NCBI RefSeq assembly: GCF_035582795.1
Contig: NC_134373.1
Location: forward strand, 26,568,501 to 26,632,500
DNA: 64,000 nucleotides
Direction of reading: 5' to 3'
Source: Mycteria americana
Lineage: Eukaryota; Chordata; Aves; Ciconiiformes; Ciconiidae
The position numbers were made by a program, and so were the translations under genes. Of the stretch, positions 1 to 9,460 are shown in pieces; the first letter of the stretch is position 1; the number at the start of each line of letters is the position of its first letter. A model generated the notes under the pieces. That model did not search any database, had not been told where the DNA came from, and was given only the letters and a program-made list of their open reading frames with translations.

Positions 1-23
1 CACGGGACCGCAGGCTGCCCTAC

Positions 24-417
24 CGACAGCAGGATGTAGCAATCCCCCTCATAGAAGTTGCCGTAGCTTTTGGTGGGCACTGGCACCATCTCCATGCTCT
101 GCAGAAGGAAGGGAGACATCAGCCCTGGCGGGGACCCCCCCCATCCCAGCCCCACGCACCCCACTGCCCCCAGCCCCAAATGTGGGTGGGTTTAACCCTG
201 GGTGCCGCACTGAGAGCCCAAACCCAGGCACTAAGGACACAAAGGGGGGATCTTCCCTCCCGCAGCCCCCCCAAACAGCCCAGTGACGGGTACCCAGGTG
301 ATGGGTGCCCATGCTGTGCTCCCGTCCGCACCTCGATTCGCCATATCTGGAGGCCCGGCGTGGTCTTGTTAAGCGTCCTGCTGACTTTGGCGCTGAGCTC
401 CACCATGGTGATGGGTC
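24..417 (-). CDS. VIL1: Villin-1, first two coding exons (partial gene)
   Basis: Villin is a calcium-regulated actin severing, capping and bundling protein of intestinal and renal microvilli. Two exons are visible on the minus strand. The first holds the start codon (ATG at 406-404, Kozak CACCATGG) and codes to 332, giving residues MVELSAKVSRTLNKTTPGLQ then IWRIE; the second is 98-24, giving SMEMVPVPTKSYGNFYEGDC then YILLS. Both are 75 nt in phase 0, with donors GTGCGG and GTAGGG and a CTGCAG acceptor. Together they are the start of gelsolin-like repeat 1 (the TTPGLQIWRIE and FYEGDCYILL signatures of villin). A CTGCAG just upstream of the ATG (acceptor at 419-418) suggests the exon begins at 417 and that an untranslated first exon lies further right, as in mammals; I could not place it. 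The other gelsolin repeats and the headpiece lie off the left edge. Confidence 0.93.
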
Positions 418-1754
418 CTGCAGGCAAGGGGACCTGCCAGGGCATCGGCAACACCCTCGTTAATGGCAGGCAGTGTCATTAAGAGCTGGAACAGAGCCAG
501 CCTGCTGTGCCATCTGCTGCCCTGCCCGATCTGCAGCCAGTCGGGCCATAAACCCCCCGTCTGGAGCTGCACGGGGTAAGGGGACCCCCCCCCAGCACCC
601 CGGTGCCAGGGCTGCAGGCACGCAAGCAGGGCTGCCGTCCCCCTCGGCTTGGCTGGCACCGTGGCTAATGGGGCCTGTCATGGCTTCGTGCCAGGGTCCG
701 CAGCGGGCAGGAGCGGGGTCCCCTGAGTGCCCCAGTGCCCCGTCCTGTGCCCGGGCACGGGGCAGGGCTGTGCAGGGCATCCCCAGCGCAGCAGCCACAG
801 CTGGGTGACACCGCTGCGCAGCGACCTGCTCCTCCCCAGCGCCGGCAGGAACCGTCTTGGCATGACATGGCACAGCGTGGCACGGCCGCTGCTTGTGGCC
901 CTGCGCACACACGCACGCACACACAGACATGTGCAAGCACACTCTGCCCGCTTCAGCCGCCCCCCACTCCCAACCCCACCACCGAATCCATGCCCCCCAC
1001 GGAGGGCACAGCCCGGCCCCACAGAGGTGCCAAGCGTGCCAGGGCTCAGCTCCGGTGCTGCCAAGGGTGCCCGCCGCCATCGCTGCCAGGCTGGCAGTGC
1101 TCGCCAGCCAGCAGGCAGGGGGGTCAGGCAGCTGGCGTTGGGCAAAGGCCCCCCCGTGCGCCCTGGCAGGGGAGAGCCAGCGGTGCCCGTCGGAGAGGTC
1201 TCTGCTCCCCCCGCCCCGCAAAACCCCGCCTGGTCCCACCACACTGCCCTGAAAGCACCCACATCCCCTCCCTCGGGTCCAGGGGGTGACATTCCCCCAG
1301 CGCAGCCCCAAGGTGGGGCACGGGTGGGTCCGCAAGGCCCGTGCCCAGGCCACCCTGGTGCCAGAAGCAGCGGTGGCCGTGGGATGTGCTGCCCCCCCCC
1401 CCCCCCCCCCGCCCACCCTCCAGTCCCCTGACCCAGCCCCTCACCTTCCCCGCAGAGCTGGGCACAGGTGAGTGTACCTAGGCAAAGTGCTCAGGTGCCA
1501 GCACCCAGGAGACCTTTGTCCCCTCCTGTCCCAGCCTATGTTCACCATATAAGGGCAGGAACAGCCCGGAGTCAAGGTCCCCAGGGCCCTCCAAGGCTTC
1601 GCGGCACCTGAAGAGCCCCGTTACTCACGGGGTGATTGCCCCCCAGGTGCTATCGCAGCACAGGACAAGCCCAGGCACCCTGCCCACAGGCTTGCTGTGC
1701 CCGGGGTGGTACCTGCTGCCTTTCCCAGGCCTGCTCCCCTCTTGGCCCTCGGCA

Positions 1755-2920
1755 CTGACCCCATGGTGATGGGGTTTTTGATGCCTGCCCCCCACCAAAA
1801 GGTTCCCCAAAGTTATAGTAATGGGCTGAACCAGGCCAGGGGGGGTGTCAGCCACAAAAAAGGGGGTGCCCTGATGCCACAGGGATGGGCTCTGCTGCTG
1901 CCCTCCACTCCCCGGTTCCCAAAACCCCCAAACCCTCCAGCCATGGAGCACTAAGCCCATGGCAATGGGTATTTTTTTGGTGCCTGCCCCCCCAAGAAGG
2001 TTCCCCAAAGTGATAGCAGCAGGCTGATGCCACAGGGCTATGCTGCTGCCCTCCACTCACCCGGTCCCATGGCGATGCGGTTTTTGGTGCCACCAGCTCA
2101 GAGTCACCAGCAATGCAGCATCATCTTCACCAGGCATCTCCTTCCCTCCCCACATACCCTCGTGTCCCCCCCCCTACCTGGCACATTACTTCCTGCCCAT
2201 GGGACTGTCCCCAGGCTGTGCCACCCCCCAGCTGGAGGCCAGATCCCTGCTCACTACCCGATGGGCTTTGCCTCCTGCCTTGGGGGTCTCTGCAGCCGCA
2301 GCGTTGGGGATGGGAAGGGGGGGCAGGGATGGGGCATGGGGATGGGGTTTGGGGGCATGGGGCAGGGGTGTAGGGCAGTGGCACAGCTAAGCCCTATGCC
2401 CTGTCCTGTGCCCCCAAACCCCAGCCCCAAGGGGCGATACCTGATGATGCCCTTGGTGTTGGCAGAGAGGAGAGGGGACTGGAGTCCTGTCCGGTGGCTC
2501 CCAGCCCTGAAGGTGGTTTTGGGGGACAACCAGGAGATACATAAAGCTGGGAGGGGGGGTTCGCAGCAGCAGGCAGGCCCCCGGGCTCCCCATCCCGCTC
2601 TTATCTCTTCCCCAGCCCTGCAGGATTGCCGCAGCCTTATCTCAGCCACCCTGCTGAGCCAGCAGCCCTGGCCACGAGCGCTGCGGGCATCCCGCACCCC
2701 AGCCGTCACCCCGGCGCCAGGCCTGGGCTGCAGTGAGCCCCAAGTCCTGCCTGCCCCCCCCCGCAAGGATCCCTGAAGTGACAGTAATGGGCTGAACCAG
2801 GCCGGGGGTAGGGGGGGGCATCAGCCACAAACAAGGGTGTGCCCTGATGCCACGGGGATGGGCTATGCTGCTGCCCTCCACTCCCCTGGCCTCCAAAACC
2901 CCCAAACCCTCCCAACCATG
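1755..2920. repeat. Three diverged copies of a ~180 bp unit upstream of VIL1
   Basis: Copy A (about 1755-1945), a shortened copy B (about 1950-2100) and copy C (about 2745-2920) share the same ordered landmarks: a run like CCTGCCCCCC, then CCCCAAAGT or CCTGAAGTGACAG, then AATGGGCTGAACCAGGCC, then CATCAGCCACAAA, GTGCCCTGATGCCAC, GGGATGGGCT, GCTGCTGCCCTCCACTC and CCAAAACCCCCAAACCCTCC. A and C keep nearly all landmarks; B has lost the middle. This is a local duplication, not a family I recognise. Confidence 0.8.
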
Positions 2921-3157
2921 CCACCCAGCTCCCATCCCCTGCACCCCATACCAGTATCCCCCGTGGGACCCTTACCTGGGTGCAGAGCCCTCAGCAGGGG
3001 TGTGGGGCTGAGTTTTGGGTGGGGTGTGACACCCGGGTGGCTGCTCTCCACTCAGTGACCGTGTCCAAGGGCTGAGCTCACCAGTGTGGGGTGGGGGACC
3101 CCACACCAGCCCCAGAGGGCTCGCCCCCTCCCCGGGCCCCCCAGCCGGATGCTGGGC

Positions 3158-3214
3158 CACTAATGAACTCAGTAATTAGTGCAGTCATCAGGGAGGACAG
3201 AGGCTTCATTAATG
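3158..3214. promoter_or_regulatory. AT-rich inverted repeat and palindrome, possible homeodomain-binding cluster
   Basis: CACTAAT (3158-3164) and ATTAGTG (3175-3181) are perfect reverse complements separated by 10 bp. CATTAATG (3207-3214), a perfect palindrome, follows. TAAT cores of this kind are homeodomain sites. They stand out in otherwise GC-saturated DNA about 2.8 kb upstream of the villin start. Function is inference. Confidence 0.35.
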
Positions 3215-3784
3215 AGGGGAGGCACAGGGCCAATGAGGGCACAGGGGCGGGGGCACCTAAGAGACCCCCCCTCCCCAGCACCCCACTGCCTGCATGGTGG
3301 CAGCAGGCTGCCCGGGGGGGGGGGGGGGTCACAAGTGACCCCCAGTCTACACAGGGGGGGTCTGACACCTTATTTGGAGGAAACTGAGAAAGGGAGCACT
3401 TGTGACACCGCCCCCCTCCCCAAGCCCCAAAGCTGGAGGGCACAGCCCACATCGTAAATTCAGCCCCCCCGCTCCTTGTTAAGGGGCAGGATACCCATCC
3501 CCGTGGCATCAGGGTCCTTCTTCCAGGAGGGGCAGGAAGCGGTTAGGATAGGGGTGCCAGGGCAGCCTGGGGGCCCTTGGCACCGGGCAAGGGGTGACCC
3601 CCCCAACCCTGCAGCCCGAGGGTGCTCCCCCAGCACTAACCTGCAGCATGCCCCCTTCCCAGGGGGATTTGGGGATCCCGGGGGCTCTCTGCTCCCCCAC
3701 TGTGCACACCCACTAGTGACAGGGACACGGCACATGCCCACGGCCACGTGTGCACACACTCGCACATACGCAGGACTCCATTTT

Positions 3785-5495
3785 CCAAGATGGTTTGACA
3801 GCTTTAATCACATGAAGGCACTTGGATCTGGTCCCCCAGCCCTCCCCAGCCCCCCCACGCCGCCTCCAGCCCCCCCCGGACTCCCCAAGGGTGCCCAGCA
3901 CAGGGGCTGTGCTCCTCGGGTGCTGCAGCACCCAGGGGTGCTCGCTGGGCAGCGGGCTTCGCTGGTGCCGTTTGACTTGTCTAATATAAAGTGCTGAGTT
4001 CAACCCTCCTGGAGGGGCAGGATCAGGCCCGGGGCAGGCAGGGGTCCGGGGGGGCAGGTGTGCCACAGCGTCCCCCATCCCACCCCCCCACCGTGGGGCA
4101 GGGGGTGAAGGCAGGGGTACGGGCAGGCCTGGGGGGAATCTCTGCCTGTCCCCGGCACCCAGCGTTGGGAGAAGGGCAGTGCCGGCAGGAGCCGACCAGA
4201 CAGCACCGGAGAGCTAAAACCCCTCACGTCCCCCCCCCCAAATACTGTCCCCCCCTTCCCTGGCACAGCAGTAAAAAGGCACCCATGATTTTTTGGGAAA
4301 CCGTTGCTTTTCCCCCTAAAAATGAGACATTGTCCATATTGCGACGTTAAAAAAGGCCTGGCTGAGCTCAGCCCCCCCCCCCCCTCCCTGAGAGCCCCCA
4401 GCCCCTCAGGGCTGGGGGACACCCTGGCACAAGCCCAACCCCACAGGGGTCAGGGAGGGGGGGGGCCCACAGTGCCCCCCACCCCTGCCCCAGCTGGGGG
4501 GCTGGGGTAAGGCTGAGGGGGGGGCACACTAAGGCTGGTGTGGGGGTCCCTCCCCCCTAGGAGTCGCAGCCTTTGGTGAAGCTGCAGACGGATGGGGAGG
4601 GGGTGCGTGCTCCCCTCCCTCCCCCCCCCCCCGAGGTGACTGGCGCGGCTCCCACTGGCACAGTGTAACTGGAGGGGGGGAAGCCACCAGACCCTCCCCC
4701 AGGGGAAGAAACCGAGGTTGGAGGGGGTGAGTTAAGAGCCCCCCCAGGTACACCCCTTGCAGGGCTGGGGGGGCACGGAGACGTGGTGTCCCAAGGCACA
4801 TGGCGGGCACTTGTGGCCAGGGGCTCAGCCCTGAGGCCGGGCTGCCCCCCAAAACACACCCCCTAGGCGGGGGGCAGCAGAAGGCACAAGGGAGGGGTAG
4901 GGATGTGCCCCCTCCAAGGTGATCAGCTGCACCAAGGGCAGAGTTAAGGGTATGGTGGCAGCCCCATGCACCAAGGCCAATAAGACCCCCCCATTTTTTG
5001 GGGGTGCTAAGGGGTTAACCCTTCTTGTGCCCCCCTGCAGATAGGGGCTGAGGGCTGCCAGCCCCCCCAGCAGGCAGAGCCCGGATGGGGGGGTGCAGTA
5101 CCCCCCCCAAAGGCAGTGGAAAGCAGCAGCTGCTGACCCCCCCTCCCCACTCGGGGGGACACGGAGGGGAAAAGGACCTGAGAACCGTTTCGGGGAGGGG
5201 GAACACAGGTTGGGGGGGGATGGGACAGTGGGAGAGGACGGGACCCCCCCAACAGGTCCCCAGCACAGCAAGGCAGCGGGTCACCCACGGCCCCCCCTCC
5301 TCCGCGGGAAGGGGGACACCCAGCTCCCTGGCGCGGGCACCCACATCTCCCACCACCAGCAGGCAGGGAGGGCACCCACGCCCACCGGGGCTGCGGAGGA
5401 CGATGGGGGGGGCACACCAGGCCCCCCCTAAAATAAGGCACCCGGCTGCCATGGCGGTGCCCCCCCCGGCAGCGCCCGGTGCGGTGGGGGGGCCA
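3785..5495 (-). other. CTDSP1: Probable CTDSP1 3' untranslated region
   Basis: Extends leftwards from the CTDSP1 stop (5498-5496). No AATAAA occurs on the minus strand here, but ATTAAA (complement of 3803-3808) is followed by T/G-containing sequence and would give a ~1.7 kb UTR, similar in size to mammalian CTDSP1. A low-GC patch at 3980-3992 and others at 4285-4350 look more UTR-like than the surrounding G/C runs. The end point is inferred. Confidence 0.45.
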
Positions 5496-8400
5496 CTAGC
5501 TGTTAGTCCGCTGCTTCTTGAGCACTGCGTACACGTCCTCCACCTTGCTGAGCCTCTCGAAGAAGGGCAGCAGGTCCAGCAGCTCCGTGTCTGCCATGTT
5601 ATCGAACCAGGAGGCCACCGGCACCTGCGGGCAGCGCAGCCAGCAGCGGCTGAGGGGGGGCCCCCGCCACCTCCCCTGCGTCCCCCCCTCCCCAGCCTCA
5701 CCCCAGGGGTACGTACGGCATTATCGGGGTGGAAGATGTAGGATGCGGGCGAGTTGTCCACGATGATGATGCGGCGCAGGTCACGGCCCAGGCGGCTCAG
5801 GTCCTTCACGTAGTTGCCGCGGTGGAAGACGCAGGATTCCCGGAAAAGCCGTGCTCGGAAAGCCCCCCATTTATCCAGCAGGTCGGCCACAGGGTCCGCA
5901 TACTGCGGCAAGGGAGGGGTCACCGGGGCATGCCGTGCCACCGTGCCCACCCCGCAGTGACGATGGCACCGAGCTCTCCACCGGTGCCAGCTCGCCCCGT
6001 GCCTCAGTTTCCCTGGCCAGCGCCTTGGCGGGGCAGGCAGGCAGCGCTGCCTGACGCTGGCACTGCCTGCAGGTAGGCAGGGGACAAGGGGCCAGCGATG
6101 CCCGTGGGTGGGCAGGCAAGGGGAGTTGTGCCACCTCAGGGGTGGCCAGGAAGGGGAGGGCGATGGCGGGGGGCGGTGGGGACACCCACCTTGGCCAGGC
6201 TGGCGGTGAAGAGCACGCACTCGAAGAGCTCGCCCATGCGCTGCAGGAACTCATCCACATGCGGCCGCTTGAGCACGTACACCTGCGGGCACGGGGCAGA
6301 GGGCAGCACGCCGTGGGCACCGGCACCCCGACCCCCAGCCAGCACCCTCGTGCCCACCCCGGGGGACACTCACGTCCCTCATCCCAGCTAGTGGCTCCCT
6401 GCTGGGGAAGGGGGACAGAGGGCTGCCCCTGGCCCGCGCCGTGGGGGCTGCCCCGCGCGGGCTGGGAGATGCCACGGCCCCGCTGACGCATCCCGGGCGA
6501 AGCATCCGGCCGGCTCCGGAGCCAAGTAACCGAGAACAGGCTGACTGCCCAGACCACAGCCTATCCTGGATTACTTGAACCCGGGGCCGGCCACTGCAGG
6601 AGGGCGCTGCGCTAGGACCCCCCCACCTCCCCACCCCGCTGGGAAGAGAGGCACCCACCTCTGCCCCCAAGGTGCCAGCCCCGGCACCCTGACACCCTCG
6701 ACTGCCCCTGGGTGCAGAGCGCCGGGACGGCTCCCGGTCCCCAAGGAGGGGGCAGAGGGGCCCGTGCCCCCCGCCCGCCAGGCACCCCCCCGTTACCTGG
6801 TGCATGATGCCATCGATTTCCACGGGAATGATGAAGTCGGCGTTGTTCACCGGCTGGGGAGGGCACAGCAGGGTCAGCGCCAGACGGGCACCCCCCCGCC
6901 CAAACGCTGCCTGCCCTCCGCCCGCTACGCACCCCCTGCCAGCCCCGCAGCCCCCTCGCAGGGACACCCCAAGGGCTGCGCCGGGCGCTGGTTGTGGGTG
7001 CCTGGGTGCTGGGCATCGCTTAGGGGGGGCGGAGGGGGGGCAGAGCAGGCGTGGGCGCCGTGGGGCGGGAGGGGTGGGGTGGGCCGGGGCGTCCCCCACC
7101 TTGAAGGAGCTGTGCACCAGCGTCTCGTCCAGGTCGATGACCACGCACAGCTTGCTGGCGTCCTGCGGCTTGATCTCGGGCAGGAGGTGTTTGACGGCAG
7201 CCTGCGGCGGGGTGGGCACGGGCAAACCCGGGGGTCAGCGGGGTGGCGAGGGGCACCCCCTCCCCTCCTGCCCACCCAGAGGGGGCACGGGGCTGGGGGG
7301 GGGGGGAGCCCCTTTCGCCCCCCATCCTGGCCTAGGGGAAGCGCTGGGGACGGGCAGCCCGCCCCCCCCCAGCACTGCGTGTGTCCCCCCCCCAGTGCCA
7401 GGCTGGGGGTGCGGGGGGTGCCCGGGGGGTACCTTGGGCAGGGCCCCGTTCTCCTCCACCAGCAGCGGGGCGCTGGTGGTGCCGGCGCAGGGCTCCCCCT
7501 CATCGCGGCACAGGCAGCAGAAGAGGGACTGGAGGATGCTGCGGCTCCGCGGCTTCTTGGTGGGGGTCTGGGTACCTGGGGGGGGCGGGGAAGGGGCGTA
7601 AGGGGGCCGGGGCACCCCCGGGGCGCCCCCCGGCCCGGCACGGCGAGGGGGGGGGGGCGGGTGAGCCGGGTTCGGGGTGTTGATGCCGGACACGGGAGGT
7701 GCCGGGGGGCCCCCCGCGCCCTTATCGGCCCCCAGCACCCGTCCGGCCGCCCTTCCTGCCCCACCAAGCGCCGGCGCCGGGGCAGCGCCGCGGACGCGAG
7801 TGTTCGGAGACCACCCACAGCCCCTCGCCCGGGCGTGTCCCCCCGCCACGAGTGACCCCCGTGGGCCCCCCCCCGCGACCAGAGACCCTACAATAACCGA
7901 GCGGGTCCTGCCCCAGGGGGAGCCGGGGCCGCTGCGGCACCGCCCGGGGGGGGGTCGCGGACCCCCGGCTCGTCCCGCTGTCCCCCGGCGGGGGGCGCGG
8001 ACCCACGCGGGTGGGTGGCCCTGTGGGCGGCGCCTCGCTGGGGAGGCGGGGCTTACAGCCTCTCTTTTCCCCGCCCCCAGTCTGGCCCCCCTATCATTGG
8101 CCGGCTCCAGCGTACCGGAGGCGAGAGACCAATCAGGACGAAGTGCCCGCCCCCGGGCGCGGTTCCCGCAGTCCCCATTGGCGGATCAAGGGGAAACTGA
8201 GGCAGGGGGGCAGCTCCTGCTCGCCCCGGGCGCCGGTGGCAGCGCGGCGGCTCCAGCCCCTTCCCCGCCGGCCCCGCGGGCCAGATCCTGCCCCCAGCCC
8301 GGACCGGGAGCGGGGCCGTCCTGGGCCCGGAGCCGCAGCTCCCCCCGGTTGTGCCTCCCAGCAGCCGGGCCAGGGTCCCGCGCCCCGGCAGCGCCGCGGG

Positions 8401-9174
8401 GCGCCCCATGGAGGGAGCCCGTGGGGCAGGAGCACCCCACTGGGGACGGGCCCCGTTCCCACGCTTGCCCCCCGACGCCCCCGGCCCTGCCAGCTCCCCA
8501 GGCCGGCGGCAGCACCTCGGCATCGGGCAGCAGGACGGGCAGCGCTCCCCGCCAAACCCCCTGCGCTGGGTGGAGGGAGCGCAGGGGACGGGACGGGGCG
8601 GGACGGGGCGGGGGGGTCGAGACGCCGGGCTGTGCCCCGGGCTGCAGCGGGGTGCCCGGCGCTCGGGTCCCCTCCGTGCCTCAGTTTCCCCACCGGCGCT
8701 GCCTGCACCCCCCCGCCCGGCTCCGGAGGAAACAGCGCAGATACGCCGAGCGCCGGGGCCCGAGCAGCGCCCCGAGCACCCCGGGCTCACCGACAGGGTT
8801 CGGGGCGGGGGGAACGAGAGGGGACGGCGCACGACCCCCCGCGCCCAGGCGGGTGCAGACACCCCCGCTCCCTCCGGCCCCCGGCCCCCCCCCCCCCCCC
8901 GGGCCCCAGCGCATCCCCCTCCAGCTCTGGGGCAGCGGGACGCGCGGGGCAGGCTGAGACCGCCCGCAGCTCATCACACCCTCCGAGAGCAAGCGGTCCG
9001 CAGGGCCCCCAGCCCCCTCGGTGGTGCCGGAGACCCCCGGGGACCTCCCCCCCGCTTCTCCCCGCTCCCGCACCGGAGGTTGGGGGGGGGGATCCCCCCC
9101 GCGTTACCTTTCTCCTGCAGCGGGGCGCTCCCCTCCTCCCTGCTAACCTGGGCGATGATGGACTGGTGCTCCAT
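5496..9174 (-). CDS. CTDSP1: CTD small phosphatase 1 (SCP1), 258 aa
   Basis: Nuclear Mg-dependent phosphatase of the FCP/SCP (HAD) family. It removes Ser5 phosphate from the RNA polymerase II CTD and is part of the REST complex that silences neuronal genes. Seven coding exons: 9174-9108, 7575-7433, 7201-7100, 6853-6797, 6282-6190, 5902-5717, 5624-5496 (stop TAG). All junctions are GT-AG and phases agree (first intron phase 1, the rest phase 0). The N-terminus [15 protein letters not shown] matches the SCP start; [15 protein letters not shown] carries the cysteine cluster palmitoylated in SCPs; the catalytic motif [10 protein letters not shown] places the nucleophile at D93 and the acid/base at D95; [20 protein letters not shown] and [14 protein letters not shown] are SCP-specific. 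It ends VLKKQRTNS. Human SCP1 is 261 aa. Intron 4 hosts a miR-26 gene. CTDSP2 and CTDSPL are paralogues, but VIL1/SLC11A1 synteny identifies CTDSP1. Confidence 0.97.
6510..6590 (-). ncRNA. MIR26: miR-26 microRNA precursor in CTDSP1 intron 4
   Basis: On the minus strand the 5p arm occupies 6579-6558 and begins TTCAAGTAATCCAGGATAGG, the full miR-26a-type mature sequence (seed UCAAGUA). The 3p arm occupies 6540-6519 (begins CCTGTTCTCGGTTACTTGG) and pairs with it across a 17-nt loop (6557-6541). It has the same strand as its host and lies in the intron between the exons ending at 6797 and starting at 6282, the intron that carries MIR26B in human. So this is the mir-26b orthologue by position, while its 5p arm is 26a-like. 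Precursor ends are approximate. Confidence 0.96.
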
Positions 9175-9421
9175 GGGCGCCGGGGGGGGGATGGGAGGGG
9201 GCGGCCCCCCCCGGCGCGGCCCCCGGGGGGGAGGCGGGGCGGGGGCCGGCGGCGGCGCGGGGCGGCGGGCGCGGGAGCGGCGCCGCGGAGGAAACTTTGT
9301 TACAACATGGAGTTTCCTCCGCCCGGGCTGGGGCTGCAAACATGGAACCCGGGCGCGGTTTCAAGGAACCCCTTAAAAGGGCAACGCCGGGGGGGACCCC
9401 TTCCTCCTCCTCCTCCTCTTC

Positions 9422-9456
<35 letters not shown>

Positions 9457-9460
9457 CAAC
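9175..9460 (-). promoter_or_regulatory. CTDSP1: CTDSP1 GC-rich promoter / 5' leader with (TCC)n tract
   Basis: CpG-dense DNA directly upstream of the CTDSP1 start codon, with no TATA box. A (TCC)n run with one TTCC interruption lies at about 9401-9450 on the plus strand, i.e. (GGA)n on the CTDSP1 sense strand, about 230-275 bp upstream of the ATG. The transcription start is not determinable from sequence alone. Confidence 0.5.
9401..9450. repeat. (TCC)n microsatellite
   Basis: Nearly uninterrupted TCC triplets on the plus strand, immediately followed by a C run (9451-9460). It gives poly-Ser, poly-Pro and poly-Glu open frames that are not genes. Confidence 0.95.

Larger units (their letters stand above)
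418..3800. other. VIL1 upstream / VIL1-CTDSP1 intergenic DNA
   Basis: No convincing gene. The many open frames here are by-products of high GC: they lack splice context and family resemblance. The stretch should hold the VIL1 promoter and untranslated exon. It contains a long C run (about 1389-1410), diverged copies of a ~180 bp unit (1755-2920), a G run at 3317-3330, and a small AT-rich homeodomain-like cluster at 3158-3214, all listed separately. Confidence 0.6.

Noticed and set aside
460-1416. A 318-codon minus-strand open frame upstream of VIL1
   Set aside because: Gly/Trp/Ala-rich, no recognisable domain, and it would precede the villin start without supporting structure.
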